Below are positions 1 through 7,800 of a stretch of DNA of 64,000 nt, in pieces. The number at the start of each line of letters is the position of its first letter. The stretch's first letter is position 1. This DNA comes from JABCPE02 sp963530295 (GTDB taxonomy: Bacteria > Bacteroidota > Bacteroidia > Flavobacteriales > Weeksellaceae). Under the pieces are notes generated by a model that saw nothing but the letters and a program-made list of their open reading frames with translations, made no database searches and was not told the origin of the DNA. The stretch is taken from contig CAUSCF010000002.1 in NCBI GenBank assembly GCA_963530295.1, positions 62,001 to 126,000 on the forward strand, written 5' to 3'. Made by a program: the position numbers and the translations under genes.

Positions 1-53
1 GATGCCCTGATTTTCTGATGGATCTAATAGACAAGCATTGGGAAGATGTTTAA
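1..53 (+). CDS. C-terminal end of an unidentified protein (cut by window edge)
   Basis: From base 3 one frame reads through to TAA at 51-53 and ends in the residues DLIDKHWEDV. The other two plus frames have stops within the first 20 bases. Its stop overlaps by four bases the stop of the convergent DUF2809 gene, a tight convergent arrangement typical of real genes. Only about 16 residues are visible, so no family can be named. Confidence 0.4.
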   Translation, partial: CPDFLMDLIDKHWEDV

Positions 54-430
54 GCTATTCTAAATATTTTATTAATAAAAAACACTGATAAACAGCCTAC
101 TGCATAACACAAAATATCTTCCCACGAGAAATAATTTCCTATTATAATATAGGCTGGGCTTCCTTTTGGGAAACCTAATTTTTCGGCAAGTTTGAAATAC
201 TGCAGCATTTCCACAAAAACCGCAAAAATAAAGACAAAAAACAGTAGTTTGTTTTTATTTCTGCAATCGAAAAACGAGTTTATAAGCGTATAAACGAAAA
301 CCACCACCAAAATATCTCCCACAAAAGCCCTCACGAAATACCAGTCTTTCAGAATGGTAGCGATGATCACTTCCACGCTGAAAATCAGCAGAGAAAGGAG
401 AAAATATTTTAAACTAAATCTAAATTTCAT
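50..430 (-). CDS. DUF2809-like small integral membrane protein
   Basis: A 126-residue, very hydrophobic protein with about four predicted membrane segments. Short polar loops carry the pattern expected of DUF2809 proteins: an FVGDILVV stretch in the second helix, a conserved E-x-x-Q (EMLQY) and a late SWEDILCYAVG segment. The function of the family is not known. I place the start at 430 (MKFRFSLKYF) rather than 487. The upstream extension is only Lys/Asn-rich and a TAATTTTG promoter element lies at 439-446, which would leave it untranscribed. It is divergent from the haem operon and converges with the gene at the window edge. Confidence 0.65.
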   Translation of the reverse strand: MKFRFSLKYFLLSLLIFSVEVIIATILKDWYFVRAFVGDILVVVFVYTLINSFFDCRNKNKLLFFVFIFAVFVEMLQYFKLAEKLGFPKGSPAYIIIGNYFSWEDILCYAVGCLSVFFINKIFRIA

Positions 431-438
431 ATCTCGTG

Positions 439-446
439 CAAAATTA
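439..446 (-). promoter_or_regulatory. Candidate promoter -7 element for the DUF2809 gene
   Basis: On the minus strand this reads TAATTTTG, a full match to the Bacteroidetes -7 consensus TAnnTTTG, eight bases before the chosen ATG at 430. No clear -33 TTTG is visible, so support is moderate. Confidence 0.4.
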
Positions 447-499
447 GGGTTCTTTTTGGTTTTATTCTTCTTTTTCTTGAATTTCATTTTTTCAAAAAC

Positions 500-513
500 A
501 TGATAAATATCAT
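500..513. promoter_or_regulatory. Inverted repeat in the DUF2809/hmuY intergenic region, candidate operator
   Basis: ATGATA-AA-TATCAT is a perfect 6-2-6 inverted repeat about 36 bases upstream of the -7 element of the first hmuY gene. GATAAT-like half sites occur in Fur boxes and haem uptake genes are usually iron-repressed, so this could be part of a Fur-type operator. In such AT-rich DNA a short palindrome may also be chance. Confidence 0.3.
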
Positions 514-548
514 ATTCTTATTTTTATTTAGTATAAATAAGATTTATT

Positions 549-556
549 TATCTTTG
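549..556 (+). promoter_or_regulatory. Promoter -7 element of the haem uptake operon
   Basis: TATCTTTG matches TAnnTTTG exactly and lies 22 bases before the ATG of the first HmuY-like gene. The -33 region is T-rich without a clear TTTG. Confidence 0.6.
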
Positions 557-578
557 CAAAAAATTTAATTTAATATTT

Positions 579-1262
579 ATGAAAAAAGCATTTTTTAGTA
601 TAGCATTAGCTGCTTTGACAGTGGCTTCTTGCAGCAGAGACAATGATGATTCTACTCCAGCACAGAATCAGGAGCAGACAAACCCAAATCTAAAAACAGT
701 TGCAGATTTAGATGTTAGTAATGCTTCTAAATGGGTATATTTCTCTTTTTCAAAAGGGACGGCTGTTAATGTTGCAGACCCAGACAATAGCTCTGACTGG
801 GATATCGCCTTTAAAGAATATAATGTAAGAACAAAAAATGGTGCTTTGAAAACCGAAAACAAGGATATGTCATCTGTAAAAGAAGCTCCAACATCAGGCT
901 ATACAGCGGATAAATCAAGATTAACTTTCGTAGGAAGAGGAATAGCAGAAGTTGTAAGTTCCCCTGTGATTTACACAGGTTTTTCAACTGCTTTTTGGAA
1001 TAAAATGGAGCAATTTAATCTTTTCAAAGATTTAACTGAAGCTAAAAAAACAGAATTAAAAAATAATCTTATAAATGATAATGGCTGGCAGACTTTCTCA
1101 TATCCTCCTTCTTTCACACAAAACAATTGGGTTTATATCGTAAAAACTGCCGATGGAAAAGCTGCTAAAATCCAATTAACAAGCTATAATCACAGCACCA
1201 AAAATACTACTGGATTTATCACTTTTAAATATCAAGTAGCAAACAGTAACAATAAATTTTAA
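579..1262 (+). CDS. HmuY-family haem-binding lipoprotein, copy 1
   Basis: A 227-residue lipoprotein precursor. It has a Lys-positive N-terminus, a hydrophobic segment and a lipobox ending at Cys18, followed by SRDNDD. Acidic residues right after the cysteine are a known surface-export signal in Bacteroidetes lipoproteins. The mature part has the HmuY pattern: an Asp/Ser-rich strand, then W-x-YFSF, then SDWDIAF, and a late NNWVYIVKTADGK stretch. HmuY proteins are haemophores that take haem from host proteins and pass it to the TonB receptor HmuR. It is first in the operon and 25 bases before a second, diverged copy. Family assignment is firm; haem ligands cannot be assigned by eye. Confidence 0.85.
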   Translation: MKKAFFSIALAALTVASCSRDNDDSTPAQNQEQTNPNLKTVADLDVSNASKWVYFSFSKGTAVNVADPDNSSDWDIAFKEYNVRTKNGALKTENKDMSSVKEAPTSGYTADKSRLTFVGRGIAEVVSSPVIYTGFSTAFWNKMEQFNLFKDLTEAKKTELKNNLINDNGWQTFSYPPSFTQNNWVYIVKTADGKAAKIQLTSYNHSTKNTTGFITFKYQVANSNNKF

Positions 1263-1287
1263 TTTTTACCCCTTAAATACATAAAAA

Positions 1288-1929
1288 ATGAAAGCAAAAA
1301 AAATATTGATACCTCTTTTAGCAGTAAGTCTATTCACTGTAACATCTTGTAGCAGAGATAATGATGATACACCTTCTTCAAATAATTCAAACAATAATGC
1401 TCAAACAAAAGAAGTAACTTTAGATACAACTGATAAAACTAAATGGAAATACTTCTCTTTTGAAACAGGAACTGAAGTTACAGTTACAAACCCTAAAACA
1501 AGTCTGGAATGGGATATCGCATTTACTTCTTATTATGTAAAATTAAACGGAGGTGAGTCTGGAAGCGGGCAAGGAGAAGCTATAAATACTAACAGTAAAG
1601 ACTATGCATCTGTAAATCAAGCTCCTACTACAGGATATACTAAAGACATAAAAGGAACTATGGAAATAGGATATCCTCCAACATCTCAGGAAGGAACATA
1701 CTCTTCTATCATTTCCGGAGGATTTGGTAGCACAACCGGATATTTAAATATTTCTCCTAACAATAGAGTAGCTTGGCCTAGTGTTTATGCTCCAAATCAA
1801 TGGGTGTATATCTTGAAAACAGCTAAAGGAAAATTTGTAAAATTCCAAGTGAACCACTATTATAACGATAGAGGTAAAGCAGGGTATCCTAAATTCAAGT
1901 ATCAGGTTAGTTCAGATGGAAAATTCTAG
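1288..1929 (+). CDS. HmuY-family haem-binding lipoprotein, copy 2
   Basis: A 213-residue lipoprotein with Cys21 as the lipidated residue, followed by SRDNDDT. It shares with its upstream neighbour the WKYFSFETG strand, the LEWDIAFTSY segment, a T-G-Y-T-x-D turn and the C-terminal NQWVYILKTAKGK / FKYQV strands, so the two arose by duplication. The central region differs: Gly/Ser-rich, and tyrosine replaces the methionine of the NKDMSS segment. That is where HmuY homologues vary their haem ligands, so the copies may differ in ligand or specificity (inference). A strong hairpin follows before the receptor gene. Confidence 0.85.
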   Translation: MKAKKILIPLLAVSLFTVTSCSRDNDDTPSSNNSNNNAQTKEVTLDTTDKTKWKYFSFETGTEVTVTNPKTSLEWDIAFTSYYVKLNGGESGSGQGEAINTNSKDYASVNQAPTTGYTKDIKGTMEIGYPPTSQEGTYSSIISGGFGSTTGYLNISPNNRVAWPSVYAPNQWVYILKTAKGKFVKFQVNHYYNDRGKAGYPKFKYQVSSDGKF

Positions 1930-1971
1930 TCGCTTTTTGTAGTAATCTTATTTTATAACAAAATAATTGTG

Positions 1972-2005
1972 AATGGAATTGCCATATTTTTACGGCAATT
2001 CCATT
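1972..2005 (+). terminator. Intrinsic terminator or attenuator between hmuY copy 2 and hmuR
   Basis: A perfect 12-bp stem (AATGGAATTGCC at 1972-1983, GGCAATTCCATT at 1994-2005) with a 10-base loop, followed by TTTAT. No promoter element is visible between it and the receptor start at 2030. Receptor and downstream genes therefore probably depend on read-through, giving more HmuY than HmuR transcript. Confidence 0.7.
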
Positions 2006-2029
2006 TTTATAAATCAAGAAAAATTAAAC

Positions 2030-3955
2030 ATGTTAAAAAAAGCATTTTTTCTCTCACTCATTGCCACAGTTCCTCTCTATGGACAGCAAAAGACAAAAGA
2101 GAAAGAAACTGAAATCAAAGAAGTTGTCATCACTGCCACCCACTCACAAAAAAAACTGAAAGATATCCCTATCACAGTGCAGGTGGTAACCGCTGAAGAT
2201 ATTAAAAAATCTCAGTCTACTGATTTCAAAACATTCTTGGAAAACGAATTTTCAGGCATCAATTTCACATACAATGGCGGAAGTCCTAATATCAATATGA
2301 TGGGATTCGGTGGGAAATATATTCTTTTCCTGATGAACGGCGAAAGAATGGCGGGCGAAACCTTTGACAACATAGACTACGACAGGATAGATATAGACAA
2401 CATCGAGCGGATAGAAATCATAAAAGGAGCTTCATCCTCGCTCTATGGTTCCAATGCCATCGGTGGAGTGATCAACATCATCACCAAAGATTCCAAAAGT
2501 CCGCTGGACATCAATGCTGGCTACCTCTACGACAGCAGCAGAGACCACAAGGTAAATCTCTCCATAGGAACGAAACAAAAATGGGGAAACCTCCGCATTT
2601 CTTCTTTCTACAAGATGAGAGAACCCTACATCATTACAGACAGAATTTCCACCGGCGGAGTCTATAATGAGCTGAATGTCGCTGGATTTACCAACTACGG
2701 AATCAATCCAAAACTGACATTTAACCTCAGTCCTAAAATAAACTTCAGCCTTACGCCTGGCTACTATTTCAGTGAACGAAACCCAGGCACGCCAGCGAGC
2801 AAAATAGTTAGAGAACAATATTATAATTATAATTTAGGTCTAAAAACCAATATTAAATTTAATGATAATCAAAACCTCATCGTTTCAGGGACTTTTGACC
2901 GATACGACAAGTATGATTATTTCCGAAAAATCAAAGAAAAAGAAAAAAAATACGAAAACGAAGTCTGGAGAATCAGCTCTCAATACAACCAGAATTTGTT
3001 TAAAAAACATACCCTTGTAGCAGGCGGCGAGGTGCTTTCGGAAAAACTACTGAACTTCATGTTCAAAAATGAAAGCACAGGAGGCAGGGAAAACGCCCAG
3101 ACTTACTCCGCTTTCACACAGCAGGACTGGGTGATAAATCCCGCTGTGACGCTCGTTACAGGCGCCAGAATGGACTACCACTCTATTTTTAAACAATATT
3201 TCACTTTCCGCCTGTCGGGAATGTATAGATTTGATGAAACAATGACCATTCGCGCTGGATATTCAGGCGGGTTCCGTTCGCCTACACTTAAAGAACTCTA
3301 TACCAACTGGTTTCACCCTTGGGGAGGAGGATTCCAGCTTATGGGGAACAAAAATTTAAGACCAGAAACAAGCGATAATTTCAATATTTCCATTGATTTT
3401 AACTTTAAAAAACTGAACCTGACTTTCATCACTCAATATTCAAAAATAAAGGATAAAATCAATCTGAGAGGGAACATCGGAGACACCCTTCGCCATGTCA
3501 ATTTCCATGGAAACACAGATGTGCTAAGTTCCGAAGTATCAGCGATATACAAACTGAACAAAAACTTCCATTTCAAAGGTTCTTATTCCTACTACGACAT
3601 TGGAAAAAAAAGATCCGAAAACCGCCCGCACACGCTGACTTTCAAGGCGGAATACATTCCTTCGGCTAAATATTACATCCCGAGCATCATCATCAGCGGG
3701 AAATACCTCAGCCAAACTAAAATATATGATGATGACAGCAGCTCTTTCGTCAGCTATGCGCCCTACTCTATCTGGCGGCTGCAGCTGGCTTTAAAGCTTC
3801 CGATGGGCTTTACTCTGACGGGTGGAATTAATAATATTTTCGACTACACTGCAGACAAAGTAGGCTTCTACTCCACCGTGGATATCGGAAGGACATTTTA
3901 TTTAGGCTTAAAATGGAATTTCAATAAAAAAGTTCAAGATACGGACGATAACTAA
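2030..3955 (+). CDS. hmuR: TonB-dependent outer-membrane haem receptor, HmuR type
   Basis: 641 residues from the ATG at 2030, which begins a typical signal peptide ending ATVPLYGQ. The ORF can be opened at 1973, but that would put the start inside the terminator stem. Next come a TonB box-like EVVITAT, a plug domain (DIPITVQVVTAEDI, then ERIEIIKGASSSLYGSNAIGGVINIIT) and a beta-barrel to the C-terminal FYLGLKWNF strand. The FRSP / NKNL segment near residues 420-450 corresponds to the FRAP/NPNL region of haem receptors. It imports haem into the periplasm using TonB energy and is partnered by the upstream HmuY lipoproteins. Substrate is inferred from context. Confidence 0.85.
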   Translation: MLKKAFFLSLIATVPLYGQQKTKEKETEIKEVVITATHSQKKLKDIPITVQVVTAEDIKKSQSTDFKTFLENEFSGINFTYNGGSPNINMMGFGGKYILFLMNGERMAGETFDNIDYDRIDIDNIERIEIIKGASSSLYGSNAIGGVINIITKDSKSPLDINAGYLYDSSRDHKVNLSIGTKQKWGNLRISSFYKMREPYIITDRISTGGVYNELNVAGFTNYGINPKLTFNLSPKINFSLTPGYYFSERNPGTPASKIVREQYYNYNLGLKTNIKFNDNQNLIVSGTFDRYDKYDYFRKIKEKEKKYENEVWRISSQYNQNLFKKHTLVAGGEVLSEKLLNFMFKNESTGGRENAQTYSAFTQQDWVINPAVTLVTGARMDYHSIFKQYFTFRLSGMYRFDETMTIRAGYSGGFRSPTLKELYTNWFHPWGGGFQLMGNKNLRPETSDNFNISIDFNFKKLNLTFITQYSKIKDKINLRGNIGDTLRHVNFHGNTDVLSSEVSAIYKLNKNFHFKGSYSYYDIGKKRSENRPHTLTFKAEYIPSAKYYIPSIIISGKYLSQTKIYDDDSSSFVSYAPYSIWRLQLALKLPMGFTLTGGINNIFDYTADKVGFYSTVDIGRTFYLGLKWNFNKKVQDTDDN

Positions 3956-3985
3956 ATCATTTTCAACACCATAAAGATTCCAAAA

Positions 3986-4831
3986 ATGGAAAATAAATTT
4001 TCGACCAATCAATTACAAGATGTTCCAGAAACCATGCTCATCACTCTTTGGGCAAAGGCTGAAGAAACACGGAAAAAACCTTCCAATGCCTTGCTTTATG
4101 ATGAAAAAGCTTTAGAAATCATCAATAAAATTGATTACGATTTTTCTAAATTTAAAAATGCTAAATTTTCTCAGGCAGGAGTCTGCATCAGAGCAAATTT
4201 AATAGATAACGAAGCTCAAAAATTCGTCGAAAAACACCCTGATGCAGTAGTGGTGCAGATAGGCTCAGGGTTAGATGCTCGTTATCAGCGCATTGGCTCG
4301 CCTAAAATCACCCATTGGTACGACCTTGATTTACCAGAAGTAATTGAGCTTCGTCGGCATTTATTCACTGAAAATGAGACAAATACATTTATTTCACTAT
4401 CTTTATTTGATTACAAATGGATAGAAATAGTAAAAGCTCACAGAAAGCCTGTTTTACTCATAATAGAAGGTGTTTTGATGTATTTTGACCCAAAAGATGT
4501 TCAGAACTTTTTTAATTCTTTGTGCGCTCATTTTGAAGAGGTTACCGTAGTGTTTGATATGCTGGCTTTTTCCTTGGTTGGAAATTCAAAAAAGCATGAT
4601 TCATTAGGAACAATGAAAGGAAAAACACGCCCAGAATTCAAATGGTCTCTTCTAAATTCCAAAGAAATGAAAACTTGGAATCCCAAAATACACATTGAAA
4701 ATGAATACTTTATGAGTGATTATGACAAGGGCAGATACCCTTTCCTTTTTAGAATCCTTTATAAGATTCCATATTTTTACAAAAGATTTAATCAAAGAGT
4801 TATAACCTTGAAAATCAATGATAAAAGTTAA
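3986..4831 (+). CDS. Class I SAM-dependent methyltransferase, leucine carboxyl methyltransferase (LCMT/Ppm1) family
   Basis: A 281-residue cytoplasmic protein with no signal peptide. VVQIGSGLDARYQRI is the SAM-binding loop of the LCMT/Ppm1 O-methyltransferases. It follows the family's substrate-side RANLIDN segment and is followed by the WYDLDLPEVIELR acidic strand and LLIIEGVLMYF. Known members methylate carboxyl groups or polyketide hydroxyls. It sits 30 bases after hmuR and six bases before hmuS, so it is almost certainly co-transcribed with haem genes. I infer a tetrapyrrole propionate as one possible substrate, by analogy with BchM acting beside the HmuS-related BchH. A tailoring role for another small molecule is possible. 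Confidence 0.8.
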   Translation: MENKFSTNQLQDVPETMLITLWAKAEETRKKPSNALLYDEKALEIINKIDYDFSKFKNAKFSQAGVCIRANLIDNEAQKFVEKHPDAVVVQIGSGLDARYQRIGSPKITHWYDLDLPEVIELRRHLFTENETNTFISLSLFDYKWIEIVKAHRKPVLLIIEGVLMYFDPKDVQNFFNSLCAHFEEVTVVFDMLAFSLVGNSKKHDSLGTMKGKTRPEFKWSLLNSKEMKTWNPKIHIENEYFMSDYDKGRYPFLFRILYKIPYFYKRFNQRVITLKINDKS

Positions 4832-4837
4832 ACAATT

Positions 4838-7800
4838 ATGAAAAATAAAAAAAGAATTTTATCCATTATATTAGGACTTCTTGCCGTTTCTTTGGGATAT
4901 TTCGCATGGAGCAAATGGGCTTCTGCTACCCGCATAGCATTGGTGAATTTCCCAAATTACCAAGTGTCCAATATGGCGCTGTCCAATGAAGACAGCTTTA
5001 TCAAATTCGAAGATGTGCCACTAGACCAGCTCGATAAATTGAAAAATTATGATTTCGTTCTGGCTTGGGGAATGGGTATTAAAATAGATGAAAATCAGCG
5101 AAATACCATTATAAAAACCGCTGAAAAAGTCCCTACGCATTTCGTGTCTGTGACCTCGCCCGAAAACGACATCAGCAGTCTGAGCGAATCTCAATCAGAA
5201 AAAGTGGACAGCTATCTTTCCAGCGGAAACAAGAAAAACTTCCAAAGCTTTGCGAGATATGTCCGAAAATACATCGATGGCAAAAAATTCTTTGCCGAAG
5301 AGCCTGAAAAAGTCATAGAGAAAAAAGAAAATGTTTTCTTTCATATTGATGAAGAAGTCGCATTTTCTGATATAAAAGCCTATGAAGATTACCTCAAAAA
5401 AAATAATCTTTACCAAGAAGGAAAACCAAAAATAGCCATCGTTTCTGGTATCCACGACCCTTTTTCTGGGAACAAAGCACACATAGACAGCATCATCGTT
5501 TCTCTTCAGAAATCTGGGCTAAATGTCTATCCTTTCGCTTCTTTCGGTAAGAGAGTTGAATTTTTGGAACAAATCAACCCTGATGCCGTGATTTATTTCC
5601 CACACGGAAGACTACAGATGACCAATCCTGAACAGACCGTGGATTGGCTAAAAGAAAAAAATATCCCGATTTTCACGCCTATTTCCGTTATTCAGCTGGA
5701 AGAAGACTGGCTAAAAGACCCTATGGGAATGTTTGGTGGATTTATGGGGCAGACCATCGTAATGCCAGAGCTGGACGGTGCGGTGTATCCATATGTCCTT
5801 ATTGCTCAGGAGAAAAGAAACGATGGAATGGTCGTTTTCAAAACCATTCCTGACCGATTGAAAAAATTTACTCAGATTGTTAATAATTTCATCAACTTAA
5901 AAAAGAAAAACAATCAGAACAAGAAAGTTGCCATTTATTACTTCAAAGGACAAGGGCAAAACTCTCTCGTTGCGCAGGGATTAGAAACTAATTCTTCGCT
6001 GTACAATTTCCTGAAAAGAATGAAATCCGAAGGATACAATGTCGCAGGACTTCCTGAAAACGAGGCTGATTTTCAGAAACTCATCAACACACAGGGAAAT
6101 GTCTATAACAGCAATGCGATGGGCAGTTTTGACAATTTTATCCAAAATGGAAAACCTGCTCTCATAAACGATGCAGAATACACAGACTGGCTCAAAAACT
6201 CCGTGCAAACCCAAATGTATGAAGAAGTAATGAAGAATAATGGTGCCGTTTCTGAAGGTTTTATGGGAACTAAAAAAGATGGAAAAGGATATTTGGCGGT
6301 TTCCAGAATAGTTTTCGGAAATGTGGCTATTCTTCCTCAGCCGCCTGCTGCACTGAGCACAGATGATGAGTTTAAAGTAAATCATGGCGTAAAAGAAATC
6401 CCTCCACATGCCTACATTGGGGCTTATCTTTGGGCTCAAAAAGGCTTCAAGGCGGATGCTATGATTCATTTCGGAACACATGGAAGTTTAGAATTTACCC
6501 CCAATAAACAAGTGGCTCTTTCCAGCGATGACTGGGGCGATGTTTTGGTGGGTGCTGTTCCTCATTTCTACTACTACACGATAGGAAACATCGGGGAAAG
6601 CATCATCGCAAAACGCCGCACTTATGCGACTTTAATCTCGTACCTGACACCAGCATTTACGGAAAGTGAGGCTCGTACTATATTCAATGAACTTTTGGAT
6701 AAAATCAATTATTATTACAAAGCCCAAGACGAAGCCCACAAAAAAGATATTTCTCTACAAATAAAGAAAATAGCCGTTAAAATGGGCTTACACAGGGATT
6801 TGAGATTAGACAGCATCACTTCCAAACCTTATTCCGAGGAGGAAATAGACAAACTGGAAAACTTCGCGGAGGAAATCGCTACGGAAAAAATCAATGGAGA
6901 ATTTTACACCATGGGCGTTCCTTACAGCTCGGATAAAATCAGCTCCACCGTTCTGGCAATGAGCACCGACCCGCTGGCGTATAGTTTGGCCGCTTTGGAT
7001 AAAATTTCAGGAAAAGTGACTGACCAACAGCTGAAAAGAAAGGCTTTCTTTACCGAAAATTACCTTAATCCTGCTAAAAATATCGTTTTACAAATCCTTA
7101 ATGGAAAAGCTGTAAGTCCTGATTTTATCGCAGCAACAGCAAAAATCTCGGTATCAGAAATCGAAAAAGCCAGAGAACTCCTCACGCCACAGCGAGAAAT
7201 GCCTTATTTCGTAAAAAAAGCAATGGAGAAGAAAATGAAGTCCAAAAATGGCGAACTTACCGAAGTAGAGAAACAACTAAAAGCAGGTAAAATCCCTGAT
7301 GGAATGCCCGAGTTCGTTGCTAAAAAGCTGATGGAAAAAGTAAAACGAGGAGAAAGACTTGGCGAAAAACCAAGCTTCGGCGGAGGAAAACTAAAAGTCT
7401 CCACGCCTAAAGCTGGACAAAAGCCTGAAACCAACCAAATCCCAAAAGAGCAGAAAGAAAGAGCGATGGCGATTTTGGATATAGAACAGACTATCAATAA
7501 TGTTGTTTTCTACAAAGAAAGCCTGCTAAAAAGCCCTGAAATGGAGCTAAAATCTTTCTTCAATGCTCTAAATGGCGGTTATGTAGCGCCTTCTTCTGGC
7601 GGTGATGCCGTTGCCAACCCAAGAGCTGTGCCTACGGGAAGAAATCTCTATGCCGTGAATGCAGAAATGACACCTTCTGAAATGGCTTGGGAAAGAGGCG
7701 TGAAACTTGCCCAAAACACGATAGAAGAATACAGAAAAAACCACAAAGGCGAATATCCTAAAAAGATAGCCTACACTTTTTGGAGCAGTGAGTTCATAGA

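Noticed and set aside
5981..6481. 166-codon minus-strand frame inside hmuS
   Set aside because: hmuS is intact across this region with the HFGTHG motif at its edge; the antisense frame has no homology features.
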